DNA of 33,350 nucleotides from Chamaesiphon sp. GL140_3_metabinner_129_sub (GTDB taxonomy: Bacteria > Cyanobacteriota > Cyanobacteriia > Cyanobacteriales > Chamaesiphonaceae). Below are positions 25,446-33,232 of this stretch, piece by piece. The position numbers and the translations under genes are program-made. The stretch's first letter is position 1. Every line of letters begins with the position of its first letter. The notes beneath the pieces are model-generated. The model saw only the letters and a list, made by a program, of their open reading frames with translations, searched no databases and was not told the DNA's origin. Where the stretch lies: the NCBI GenBank assembly GCA_025358725.1, contig JANYIT010000199.1:1-33350 (forward strand). The letters are read 5' to 3'.

Positions 25446-26981
25446 ATGACTGCTAAACGAATTTTGATCTGGTATCGTAACGATCTTCGCCTGCACGATC
25501 ATCAACCACTGGCTCTGGCTCTCACCGAGGATGCTAGCATAATTCCATTATATTGCTTTGACGATCGCCATTTTGGTCAGACGAAGCTTGGTTTCCCCAA
25601 AACAGGTGTATTTCGATCGCAATTTTTGCTAGAGAGCGTCGCCGATTTACGAAATTCCTGGCGATCTCGCGGTAGTGATTTAATAATTAGGCAGGGATTA
25701 CCAGAAGTAGTTATCCCTGCATTAGTCGAGCAATTGGGGATTACTGATATATATTATTATGGTGAAGTTACTGTCGAAGAAATTGCAGTAAGTACTGCAC
25801 TGGCACAATCCTTAAAAGATATTAATGTCAATTGCCAATCTTTTTGGGGTCATACTCTTTATCGACTTCAGGATTTGCCATTCAGTTTAAACCATCTTCC
25901 CGAACTATTTACCAAATTTCGGAAGGATGTGGAACGAGATTGCCAGATCCAATCACCTTTAGCTATGCCAGCTAATTTACCACCACTACCAACAGATCTC
26001 TTTGGCGTATCTGCTCAGAACGAGAATTCTGGAAAGCTGCCCAGTTTGAGCGATTTGGGGTGCGCAGTACATCCAGTTGATTCGCGAGGGGTTTTGACAT
26101 TTCAGGGTGGAGAAACTGCTGGGGTCGATCGATTAGATGAGTATATTTGGCGACACGATCGGTTGCGAGTATACAAAGAAACTCGCAATGGAATGTTAGG
26201 TGCAGATTACTCTTCTAAATTTTCACCTTGGTTAGCCTTGGGCTGTCTTTCCCCTCGATACATTGCCCAACAAGTTCAGAAATATGAGAATGAACGGATC
26301 GAAAATGATTCGACTTATTGGTTGATTTTTGAATTATTATGGCGTGATTATTTTCGGTTTATTTGTGCTAAACACGGCAATCGGATCTTTAAACAATCGG
26401 GACTTCAAGGCGTGGATATGACCTGGAAAGAAGATTGGCAAAGGTTTGATTTATGGCGTGCAGGCAAGACGGGATTTCCATTGGTAGATGCGAACATGCG
26501 TGAGCTAGCTGCTACTGGATTTATGTCCAATCGCGGACGGCAAAATGTGGCTAGTTTCTTAACTAAAAATCTGGGAATCGATTGGCGGATGGGTGCAGAA
26601 TGGTTTGAATCGCTATTGATTGATTATGATGTCTGTAGCAATTGGGGGAATTGGAATTATACAGCCGGGGTTGGTAATGATGCCCGAGGTTTCCGCTTTT
26701 TTAATATTATCAAGCAGTCTCAAGATTACGATCGAGAGGGTAAATATGTGAAGCATTGGCTGCCAGAATTAGCTCAAGTTCCCGCAGCAAGAGTACACGA
26801 ACCCTGGAAACTTTTACCCATAGAACAGGAAAGATTTGGTGTCAATATTGGGGTCGATTATCCCCAGCCTGTTGTGGATTTATTCAAGTCTGCTCGAACT
26901 AATGAATTGATCTACAATATGGCGTTTAATATATTTAGTAGCTCTAGCAATCGATCGATACCTAAAAAGAGATTTAAGTAG
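25446..26981 (+). CDS. Cryptochrome DASH / DNA photolyase family protein
   Basis: This 511-aa flavoprotein belongs to the CRY-DASH branch of photolyases, which repair cyclobutane dimers in single-stranded or loop DNA and may also signal light. The N-terminal alpha/beta domain starts ILIWYRNDLRLHDHQPL (residues 6-22). The FAD-binding domain has WLALGCLSPRYIAQQV (about 263-278), LIFELLWRDYFRF (about 293-305) and FMSNRGRQNVASFL (about 359-372). The WNWN-type region SNWGNWNYTAGVGNDAR (about 398-414) and RFFNIIKQSQDYDREGKY are DASH marks. The C-terminal tail (SSSNRSIPKKRFK) is basic. It ends without a clear terminator; the spacer to 27107 shows nothing. Confidence 0.93.
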   Translation: MTAKRILIWYRNDLRLHDHQPLALALTEDASIIPLYCFDDRHFGQTKLGFPKTGVFRSQFLLESVADLRNSWRSRGSDLIIRQGLPEVVIPALVEQLGITDIYYYGEVTVEEIAVSTALAQSLKDINVNCQSFWGHTLYRLQDLPFSLNHLPELFTKFRKDVERDCQIQSPLAMPANLPPLPTDLFGVSAQNENSGKLPSLSDLGCAVHPVDSRGVLTFQGGETAGVDRLDEYIWRHDRLRVYKETRNGMLGADYSSKFSPWLALGCLSPRYIAQQVQKYENERIENDSTYWLIFELLWRDYFRFICAKHGNRIFKQSGLQGVDMTWKEDWQRFDLWRAGKTGFPLVDANMRELAATGFMSNRGRQNVASFLTKNLGIDWRMGAEWFESLLIDYDVCSNWGNWNYTAGVGNDARGFRFFNIIKQSQDYDREGKYVKHWLPELAQVPAARVHEPWKLLPIEQERFGVNIGVDYPQPVVDLFKSARTNELIYNMAFNIFSSSSNRSIPKKRFK

Positions 26982-27107
26982 GATTGATCGATATTAATAG
27001 TGGGGTTGGGTGGGTTTTGGTCGATAGTGATTAGTGCAAGCTCGAATCGCTGACATAAATCCGATCTTGCAGATCCTGCCCAATATTTCGATGGTGATAA
27101 TTACTGA

Positions 27108-27560
27108 CTAAACTGGTAAGATCGATCGCTGACAGCTCGGACAAACAGCATGAATTGTCAACTGACAATCAAGAAGATGATATCCTTCTTTTTTAGAAGT
27201 TTTATCACCAATTTTCAAAACAGATTCGTTTTTAAACTCGATCGTTTGGTTGCATCGTACACAAATCAGATGGTGGTGATGGTGGTACGGCTGATTAATT
27301 TCGTAGTGCTTATGATCTTCTGCTAGCTCCAGCTCGCGCAAAATCCCCATCCGCGCCATGAGTTTGACTGTGCGGTAGATCGTGGACAAACTGATATCAT
27401 GTCCCTCACTTTTAAGTAGTTCATAGAGATCCTCTGCGCTGAGGTGCTTACCTGCTGCTAAGTTCTGAAAGATGTCGAGAATAATTTCTCGTTGAGGCGT
27501 AAGTCGCCAGCCTCGTTCATGTAATTCAGCTTTGAGGGAGTCTGCTGTATAGAATGCCAT
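27108..27560 (-). CDS. Fur-family transcriptional regulator, probably PerR/FurC
   Basis: This 150-aa Fur-family repressor has a winged-helix domain (LTPQREIILDIF, then HLSAEDLYELL, ISLSTIYRTVKLMARMGIL) and a dimerisation/metal domain. It contains HHHHH at 93-97, and Cys pairs C100-x-x-C103 and C140-x-x-C143 for structural zinc. The N-terminus MAFYTADSLKAELHERGWR resembles the cyanobacterial peroxide regulator PerR (FurC) more than FurA or Zur, but this is from memory of the family. GTG at 27569 and ATG at 27566 are also possible starts; I use the ATG at 27560 because relatives begin MAFYT. A GAGA-N5-TCTC dyad at 27635-27647 upstream is a candidate operator. Confidence 0.9.
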   Translation of the reverse strand: MAFYTADSLKAELHERGWRLTPQREIILDIFQNLAAGKHLSAEDLYELLKSEGHDISLSTIYRTVKLMARMGILRELELAEDHKHYEINQPYHHHHHLICVRCNQTIEFKNESVLKIGDKTSKKEGYHLLDCQLTIHAVCPSCQRSILPV

Positions 27561-27688
27561 ACTCATCACCCAATTGTATCGTCAGTTACTATCATATCTG
27601 ACTTGGGTTCTATTTGCAAGAAGCAAGCCTTATTGAGAATAACTCTCTTTTAATTTAAGCAAACAGCATTCTCAAAAATTTATTAACG

Positions 27689-27907
27689 ATGGGGAAAAGC
27701 TTCAGCAGTTGGGATGATATAGCTGTACGAAGCTCAGGTTATGACAGTACAACGACTGAAGTCGTAGCTACTGATTCCAAAGTCCGCCGTCGCAGACTAA
27801 AACTTGTCCTAATCTGTCTTTGTACTGCGATGACGCTGCTCATCGATTTAAATCTAGATCTGGATTTCATCTGGTTTTCATCATGGAGATTTATCATGGC
27901 TATATAA
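27689..27907 (+). CDS. Possible 72-aa small membrane protein (doubtful)
   Basis: The ATG at 27689 opens a frame for a 72-aa peptide. It has a Ser/Thr-rich start, a basic RRRR patch near residues 33-36 and a hydrophobic stretch LVLICLCTAMTLLIDL (about 39-54). No ribosome-binding site is clear and no family is recognised. Part of the frame overlaps a palindromic repeat (27752-27765), which argues against a conserved gene. If it is discarded, 27561-28030 is a 470-bp spacer containing the fur and lipoprotein promoters and this repeat. Confidence 0.22.
   Translation: MGKSFSSWDDIAVRSSGYDSTTTEVVATDSKVRRRRLKLVLICLCTAMTLLIDLNLDLDFIWFSSWRFIMAI
27752..27765. repeat. Palindrome ACGACT-GA-AGTCGT
   Basis: A perfect 6-bp inverted repeat with a 2-nt centre lies in the fur/lipoprotein spacer. 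This word is common in dispersed repeats of filamentous cyanobacteria, which I know from general experience rather than a search. Confidence 0.55.
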
Positions 27908-28030
27908 ATCGCTATGAGAGTTCGGGGTTCTGTCTCCTGTTTCTGCTACCGCAAAACTGTGAATGGGCAAATTCGTTATATTAACGCAGCCTACTTCACT
28001 CAGTCAAAAAGTTCAATAGGAGTGCAAAAA

Positions 28031-28504
28031 ATGAAATTATTAAATTCAGGAATTATGATCTTAGCTAGTGCTGGATTGTTATTACTGGGAGCCTGTAGTA
28101 AAGAGGCGAAAACTATCGATTCAGCTAGCACTAATGCGGCGATATCCCCTGCCGCAACTAATTCGATGGCTAGCGGTCATGTGATGACTCCCAAAAAAGG
28201 TGGGCAGGTTGTAGAATCAGGTAAATATCATTTAGAGCTAGTGCCAGAAAAAGAAGGTAGCAGTACACATTTAGATTTTTATATCCTTCAAGGAGATAAA
28301 CATGAAACTATTGCTAATGCCAAAGTAACTGCTGATGTGCAATCGCCAGATGGCAAGCAGAAAACTATTCCACTGAGCTATGATGCTAGTGGTAAGCATT
28401 ATGCCGCAGTAGTAAGTGAAAAAGCTTCCGGTCAATATCAAGTAAAAATTACTGCTATGGTTGGTAGTGAGAAAATTGATGGTCGCTTTAGTTTCGATCG
28501 ATAG
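28031..28504 (+). CDS. Lipoprotein, YtkA-like
   Basis: This 157-aa protein has a lipoprotein signal: MKLLNSG, a hydrophobic core and lipobox L-L-G-A-C with Cys22 as the lipidation site. After a Ser/Ala-rich linker (24-55) comes a beta-rich domain with KYHLELVPEKEG, LDFYILQGDKHETI and DGKQKTIPLSYDASGKHY, like YtkA-type domains found in the periplasm near metal transport genes. A repeated KITAMVGSEKIDGRFSF strand ends it. The ATG at 28031 follows AGGAG (28018-28022); an upstream in-frame ATG at 27914 would place the signal peptide inside the protein. Function is unknown. The adjacent Fur-type gene is divergent, so metal- or peroxide-linked control is possible. Confidence 0.85.
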   Translation: MKLLNSGIMILASAGLLLLGACSKEAKTIDSASTNAAISPAATNSMASGHVMTPKKGGQVVESGKYHLELVPEKEGSSTHLDFYILQGDKHETIANAKVTADVQSPDGKQKTIPLSYDASGKHYAAVVSEKASGQYQVKITAMVGSEKIDGRFSFDR

Positions 28505-28510
28505 AGTCAT

Positions 28511-28538
28511 TAAGATAGCTGTATTTACAGCTATCTTA
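28511..28538. terminator. Bidirectional hairpin between lipoprotein and GTPase genes
   Basis: TAAGATAGCTGTA (28511-28523) and TACAGCTATCTTA (28526-28538) form a perfect 13-bp stem with a 2-nt centre. It lies between the convergent lipoprotein and GTPase genes, 7 bp after the former's stop. Confidence 0.75.
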
Positions 28539-28573
28539 GTTTCCGATCTAACCGTCGCCACAATCTGGATAAG

Positions 28574-29962
28574 TTATCCAGGTGGATGTTCAGGTGTAGG
28601 AGTAGGTAATAACTCATCCCGTAACCGCGAAATAATGGTAGCATCATCAACTCGATCGAGTATTTCCTGAATTACTGTATTTGCACCCAATTGACCCCAG
28701 CTACAGCCCTGTTCTAGATAGGTTTGAGTAGCTTTTCCCACCATGTAAGCACCATAACCCGCGATCGCGCCTTGAATCGCACCTGCACCAAAATAGCCAG
28801 GGATTGCTGCCCAATGAACACCTGAACTTATTAGTAGTGCAGCCGTCTTTCCAACCCCAAATACAACACCAGTTGCCAATTCACCTAGTAATAAACTAGC
28901 ACTACTAAAGACAATACCACTCAGTAACTTACTGAGTTCATATTTTGTCATCGGTAGATTGTATAACTTAGCTAGCGATCGAATCAGTAACAAATCCACA
29001 CATATTCCACCCAATACATCAAAAATTGCCACTGGATTTACTGCTACAGCGATCGCTTTATACTGGGCAAATTTCCAGACCAAAGCATTTGCTTCTGACT
29101 GCATCCTAGTCAGGGTACTTTTAGCCAAATTTGCTTCCGCTGAACGAGCCTGAACTAATGCATTAATTGCTAATAAAGATCGCCCCTCCCGTGCTAATAA
29201 CTCTTGAATTTTTTGCTGAAGTGGTGCAATCTGTGGCGCGGGTTTTTCCCACTCAAATTTCTTGGTGCCATCGGGATACTCGATGCGTACTTGTAACGGC
29301 GTTGGATCGGCTGATACCATTACCACCTCATCAGCCGAAAGTAACCGCTGCAATAATTCATCGCTGACATTATTCCCACTCAAACTTTGCAACTGCTGAT
29401 AGATAGTTTGCTGCTCTTGTGCTGGATAAAGATCGGCTTTATTAAATACTAATAGTAGCGGTTTCTGTGCCTGACGCAATTCGCACAAGGATTGATATTC
29501 GAGTTGGGTAATATCTCCGGCAATAATAAATAAAATTAAATCTGCTTGACGCACGACTTCTGCTGCCATTTGAGCGCGGGCATCCCCGTCGATTTCATCT
29601 AAACCAGGAGTATCGATCAAATCGATTTGGACTATACCATCTGGCGACCAGCGGATCGATCGAGGAAACCGCGTCACTCCATTCAGCGGACCAGTTTCTA
29701 AGACTTTTTCGCCGACTAATGCATTTAGCACCGCTGATTTACCACGACTGACCAATCCAAATACAGCAATACTATAATTAGTCTGCTCTAGCTTGGCTAA
29801 GGTGCTTGCTAAGGTATCTAAATCGCTCTGCAAGCTGGGTGAAATTTCGCCAACCTTTGCGACTGCATATCGAGATAAACTCTGCTGTAAACTCGCTCTG
29901 GCACGGTCGAGATCTAACGATGCTGCTGCGGAAGAATTTTTAGCTGGCTCAGAAGTACTCAT
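28574..29962 (-). CDS. Dynamin/Era-like GTPase with DUF697 membrane domain
   Basis: This 462-aa protein has an N-terminal helical segment, then a GTPase domain. G1 is GLVSRGKS (69-76), G3 is DTPGLDE (near 118-124) and G4 is NKAD (near 174-177). The C-terminal third has hydrophobic stretches (YKAIAVAVNPVAIFDVLGGI, LLGELATGVVFGVGKTAALL and YFGAGAIQGAIAGYGAYMVG) of the DUF697 type, which suggest membrane insertion. The last residues are Pro-rich (PTPTPEHPPG). These cyanobacterial GTPases have no settled role; membrane remodelling or ion balance is possible. It lies 5' to a MITE-like element on the minus strand. Confidence 0.87.
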   Translation of the reverse strand: MSTSEPAKNSSAAASLDLDRARASLQQSLSRYAVAKVGEISPSLQSDLDTLASTLAKLEQTNYSIAVFGLVSRGKSAVLNALVGEKVLETGPLNGVTRFPRSIRWSPDGIVQIDLIDTPGLDEIDGDARAQMAAEVVRQADLILFIIAGDITQLEYQSLCELRQAQKPLLLVFNKADLYPAQEQQTIYQQLQSLSGNNVSDELLQRLLSADEVVMVSADPTPLQVRIEYPDGTKKFEWEKPAPQIAPLQQKIQELLAREGRSLLAINALVQARSAEANLAKSTLTRMQSEANALVWKFAQYKAIAVAVNPVAIFDVLGGICVDLLLIRSLAKLYNLPMTKYELSKLLSGIVFSSASLLLGELATGVVFGVGKTAALLISSGVHWAAIPGYFGAGAIQGAIAGYGAYMVGKATQTYLEQGCSWGQLGANTVIQEILDRVDDATIISRLRDELLPTPTPEHPPG

Positions 29963-30018
29963 AGTCTAGATACACAACCTTTGAAATTATCCAATAGGCT
30001 ATCATCAAATGCAGTTTT

Positions 30019-30229
30019 AGAGGATGTCTGCAAAGTCTAGCCTGTTAAGCTCAAATCCTATAAAATTCCCCCTAGCCCCCCTTAAAAAGGGGGGAACCGA
30101 CTCTTAGTCCCCCGCTTGGTACATTTTCATGGTCGGGAAACCAGACCGAAAATGCATCCGCTTTTTAAGGGGGATTTAGGGGGATTCAGATCTACGATTG
30201 ATCACAAAAAATATTTTCAGACATCCTCT
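30019..30229. mobile_element. MITE-like nested inverted-repeat element
   Basis: Outer arms AGAGGATGTCTG (30019-30030) and CAGACATCCTCT (30218-30229) are perfect 12-bp terminal inverted repeats, extending to 16 bp with one mismatch (C/A at the 13th base). Inside, 30064-30089 and 30161-30186 form a second pair of about 26 bp rich in CCCCCT...CCCTTAAAAAG, with four mismatches. A third pairing (TACATTTTC ... GAAAATGCA) lies around the centre. The whole 211 bp can fold into one long hairpin and encodes no transposase. No target-site duplication is evident. The right end overlaps the 3' end of the hydroxylase gene and includes most of its stop codon. Confidence 0.75.
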
Positions 30230-31011
30230 TCGGGTACTTCTTTGGGTTGTTGGTATTTCTGGTTACTAATCGGCAGTAACAGCGATTGCCAGATATTTAA
30301 GTCCCTAACTTCGTCACTAACGCCGAGTTGAATATTGACAAGATCTAGACGGGAGCGATAAGTCCCAAAAATCCGATCCCACCAAGTGAGGACACTGCCA
30401 TAGTTAGAATTAGTTTCGGTCACAATTTGAGAATGATGAATTCGATGATAGTTTGGAGTAACAATGAGCTGGGCTAATATTCGATCGATCGAAGCAGGCA
30501 GGTATAAATTACTGTGATGGAGAGCGACAATCACGGTAAATACTAGCTCATAGATCAAAACAAAATTACTGGAAATCCCCAGCCACCAGATCAAGATTAG
30601 CTTGGGTATACTCGAACCAATAATTTCGATCGGATGAAATCGATATGCGGTCGATATATTCATCGATCGATCCGTATGATGCAACCGATGGAATCTCCAG
30701 GCTAGCGGAAATACATGCATCGATCGATGCCAAAAATACATGTAGATGTCAATAATTAAAAAAGATAAAATCCCTGTCATCACTGGTGATGAGATTGTGG
30801 CGATTATCCCTTGGTGCAAGCCATCAAAGCTGAAATATTGAGCGATGGCGATCGTCAACAGACTTGAAGAGATCGAGTTAATCACCCCCAACTCTAAATT
30901 ATTGGTAATTCGTGACAACCAGGAATTTTGGTAGGAGAAAAAGGGAAACTTGTTTTCTAGAATTAGCAGACTGAAGATCGTCGCAATCAGGACAAAAAAC
31001 TTAACTGTCAT
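30217..31011 (-). CDS. Sterol desaturase / fatty acid hydroxylase family membrane protein
   Basis: This 264-aa membrane protein has the eight-His di-iron pattern of the fatty acid hydroxylase superfamily: HRSMH near 95-99, HRLHH near 107-111, ALHHSN near 162-167 and HRIHH near 189-193. There are four or so hydrophobic segments (VKFFVLIATIFSLLIL, SISSSLLTIAIAQYF, MTGILSFLIIDIYMYF and FVLIYELVFTVIVAL). Cyanobacterial relatives include carotenoid and lipid hydroxylases; the substrate is unknown. The frame is open to a TTG at 31053; I prefer the ATG at 31011. The last codons, EEDV and the stop, lie in the terminal repeat of the adjoining MITE-like element, so the C-terminus may have been replaced. 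Confidence 0.88.
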   Translation of the reverse strand: MTVKFFVLIATIFSLLILENKFPFFSYQNSWLSRITNNLELGVINSISSSLLTIAIAQYFSFDGLHQGIIATISSPVMTGILSFLIIDIYMYFWHRSMHVFPLAWRFHRLHHTDRSMNISTAYRFHPIEIIGSSIPKLILIWWLGISSNFVLIYELVFTVIVALHHSNLYLPASIDRILAQLIVTPNYHRIHHSQIVTETNSNYGSVLTWWDRIFGTYRSRLDLVNIQLGVSDEVRDLNIWQSLLLPISNQKYQQPKEVPEEDV

Positions 31012-31084
31012 AGGCTGAACTAATTCCAAACATTTGGGTACCCTAGATATCAACCGCTCAAGATCTCAAGCAGCAGGAGTTTTC

Positions 31085-31417
31085 ATGTCTACTATCTTTG
31101 GTTTGGCATTAATCATTGCCAGTATTTATTTTTTGGGTCAGAATATCGTATTCACAACCCACTACTACTATAGCTGGTGGCAAAAAACATCCGCAACAGC
31201 TTCTGTACTAGCACTACTCGCTGGGATTGGCTCACTCACATTTTGGCGACGAGAAATGGGGAACTTTGGTTGGATTTTCATCGCCGTAGGAATCATCCTC
31301 GTTTTTGTGAATGGTGCAGTCATTTTGCAACCTACTAGTCTTTGGACATTTTGTGTCTCGATGCTAGCATTTGCTAGTGGCTATCAACTGCTAACTAGAG
31401 GTAGAATTAGATTTTAA
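31085..31417 (+). CDS. Small integral membrane protein
   Basis: This 110-aa protein has about four hydrophobic segments: FGLALIIASIYFLG (5-18), ASVLALLAGIGSLTFW (about 36-51), GWIFIAVGIILVFVNGAVIL (about 60-79) and LWTFCVSMLAFASGYQLL (84-101). No family is recognised. The ATG at 31085 has AGGAG at 31075-31079; a longer frame from 31034 is less likely. It is divergent from the hydroxylase gene and 34 bp upstream of the lipoprotein gene, with which it may be cotranscribed. Confidence 0.75.
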   Translation: MSTIFGLALIIASIYFLGQNIVFTTHYYYSWWQKTSATASVLALLAGIGSLTFWRREMGNFGWIFIAVGIILVFVNGAVILQPTSLWTFCVSMLAFASGYQLLTRGRIRF

Positions 31418-31451
31418 CGTGTCTTGAAATTCAGCTAGCTGGGTAGTAGTG

Positions 31452-32384
31452 ATGAAACAACAAATTTACCTTAGCCTATGTCTATTGGCGATGGTTGAAC
31501 TGACTGCTTGTGGGAAAAAAAGCCAGCCGCCAACTGCGATAGTTACACCTACTCCCACACCCATAGTCACACCCACATCCACACCTGTTTCGATCGCTCC
31601 ATCACCTACTACTATCCAGCCAACACCCCAATTAGCCCCGCCTGTAAAATCATTGCCGCCTGTATCAGTCAAGATACCCAAACTAAAACCCACACCCCAA
31701 TTACTGCCAGCCAAGCCTACAATCTCGGCTCTCCCCAGCTCTCTTTACCCCCAACCTGCTCCGGTTGCTATTCCATTACCACCAAATCCAGTTAAAACAA
31801 AAGCAAATCCTAAACCAGAGCCAATTTCCAAACTCAAGCGTCCCACAGATCCAGCCCAGCAGATTACTCCAGTCGGGATTGGTGCTGCCAAAATTGGGAT
31901 GAGTCTCAAGGAATTGAAAGCGCAAGCGGGCGAAGGGTTCGAGTTTCCGACTAAAACTAGTTTTATTGAGGGCTTTGACGCGATCGCCGTAACAAAAGCA
32001 GGAAAGGTACAGTACTATATTCCCTATCCTGCTGGGACTCAATTTACCGACACAGACCGAATTCAACACTTGATGACGGATAATCCCAACTACCGGACAG
32101 AGCAAGGTGTCGGCCCAGGCACGTCGATCTCACAAGCCGCTTCAGTCTATGGTGGTGCAACTCTATCTCTAAGCAAAGAAAATGAGTCCCGTGAGTTTAT
32201 CAGCTTTAATCAACACCCCAACGGTTTAGCATTTCGTCCCAAACCAGTAGGAAATCAAGCCTTTGCTGGAGAATATCCTGAAAGCAATGAAGAGTATCTC
32301 AAAACTCAAAAGTATGACAATCGAGCAGCAATCGGTCAAATTACCGTTTCCTGTCCTGATGATAAATGCGAACAAGAACATTAA
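31452..32384 (+). CDS. Proline-rich lipoprotein
   Basis: This 310-aa protein starts with a lipoprotein signal; the lipobox L-T-A-C gives Cys20 as the lipidation site. Residues 25-150 are a long Pro/Thr/Lys-rich linker with TPTPTP-type repeats, like the cell-wall-spanning linkers of TonB or peptidoglycan-associated proteins. The C-terminal domain (about 140-305) starts GIGAAKIGMSLKELKAQAG and includes GVGPGTSISQAASVYG and QITVSCPDDKC. This 'IGMSLKELK' pattern occurs in uncharacterised periplasmic proteins of cyanobacteria. Function is not known. GTG at 31449 directly precedes the chosen ATG. Confidence 0.82.
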   Translation: MKQQIYLSLCLLAMVELTACGKKSQPPTAIVTPTPTPIVTPTSTPVSIAPSPTTIQPTPQLAPPVKSLPPVSVKIPKLKPTPQLLPAKPTISALPSSLYPQPAPVAIPLPPNPVKTKANPKPEPISKLKRPTDPAQQITPVGIGAAKIGMSLKELKAQAGEGFEFPTKTSFIEGFDAIAVTKAGKVQYYIPYPAGTQFTDTDRIQHLMTDNPNYRTEQGVGPGTSISQAASVYGGATLSLSKENESREFISFNQHPNGLAFRPKPVGNQAFAGEYPESNEEYLKTQKYDNRAAIGQITVSCPDDKCEQEH

Positions 32385-32510
32385 TTTAGGTTTTAGGCTT
32401 TAGGCTTTAGGCTTTAGGCATTTATCTAAATACTCAAACCGAATTGATTAAGATCTATCTAACTCCTAACTCTTTCCCTAAAGCCTAATACCTAATACCT
32501 AACACCTAAT
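32385..32510. repeat. Heptanucleotide arrays before ureG
   Basis: TTAGGCT units at 32385-32420 and CTAAAGC/CCTAATA-type units at 32476-32510 border the spacer between the lipoprotein and ureG. As in the sqdB-psbU spacer, the two arrays are in opposite orientations and could pair. No promoter is clear between them. Confidence 0.82.
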
Positions 32511-32511
32511 T

Positions 32512-33117
32512 ATGACCCCCCTCCGCATTGGCATTGCTGGGCCTGTTGGTTCAGGTAAAACTGCATTACTCGATGGTTTGTGCAAGCAATTGCGCGATCG
32601 ATATCAGTTAGCGGTAGTTACCAATGATATCTATACTCAAGAAGATGCACAGTTTCTCGTTAGCAGCAAAGCACTAGAACCAGAGCGGATTATTGGTGTC
32701 GAAACTGGTGGTTGTCCCCATACTGCCATCCGTGAAGATGCTTCAATGAATATTGCGGCGATTGAACAATTAGAGCAACAATTTACAGACCTAGATATCG
32801 TCTTTCTCGAAAGTGGTGGTGATAATCTTGCCGCTACCTTTAGCCCCGAACTAGTAGACGTAACCATCTACACGATCGATGTCGCAGGTGGTGATAAAAT
32901 ACCCCGTAAGGGTGGTCCAGGTATTACTAAGTCAGATCTATTAGTTATCAATAAGATCGATCTTGCCGCCCTTGTTGGAGCTGATTTAGGTATTATGGAA
33001 CGAGACAGTATCAAGATGCGTGGCAATAAACCGTTTATTTTTACTAACCTTAAAACTGGGACAGGTTTAGCGGAAGTTGTTCAGTTTGTGACTAATCATA
33101 TTACCGCTGGTAATTAA
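32512..33117 (+). CDS. ureG: Urease accessory GTPase UreG
   Basis: UreG is the SIMIBI GTPase that delivers nickel for urease maturation with UreD, UreF and UreE. The 201-aa protein has the P-loop GPVGSGKT (10-17), the metal-binding Cys-Pro-His (C68-P-H70) within [17 protein letters not shown], and the family stretches [17 protein letters not shown] and [14 protein letters not shown]. Length and motifs are typical. No other urease gene is in the window; in cyanobacteria urease genes are often scattered. It starts two bases after a heptamer array and is followed by repeats. Confidence 0.96.
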   Translation: MTPLRIGIAGPVGSGKTALLDGLCKQLRDRYQLAVVTNDIYTQEDAQFLVSSKALEPERIIGVETGGCPHTAIREDASMNIAAIEQLEQQFTDLDIVFLESGGDNLAATFSPELVDVTIYTIDVAGGDKIPRKGGPGITKSDLLVINKIDLAALVGADLGIMERDSIKMRGNKPFIFTNLKTGTGLAEVVQFVTNHITAGN

Positions 33118-33161
33118 CGTGAGTTCGGGTTAAGGATATTCGCTTCGTTCCAGTACCGCCA

Positions 33162-33175
33162 ACGATTTAAATCGT
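33162..33175. repeat. Palindrome ACGATTTAAATCGT
   Basis: A perfect 14-bp palindrome 45 bp after ureG, inside a longer imperfect one (GCC ... GGC, 33158-33177). It belongs to the repeat cluster at the end of the window. Confidence 0.7.
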
Positions 33176-33190
33176 GGCTAGTGATGCAAA

Positions 33191-33232
33191 GTCCGCCTTC
33201 GCGGACTAGAATATTAGTCCGCGAAGGCGGAC
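33191..33232. repeat. Compound palindrome of two GTCCGC-CTTC-GCGGAC hairpins
   Basis: Two 18-bp arms (33191-33208 and 33215-33232) are exact reverse complements around a 6-nt centre. Each arm is itself a hairpin (GTCCGC / GCGGAC), so the site can form a four-way structure. An open frame on the minus strand (33317-33114) crosses this and the preceding palindrome and is best explained as repeat DNA. From 33250 to the end there are TGTCGCGA words, but no gene I can support. Confidence 0.85.

Noticed and set aside
31466-31714. Gly/Val-rich minus-strand frame
   Set aside because: It is the antisense of the Pro/Thr-rich linker of the lipoprotein; the composition is a consequence of the repeat.
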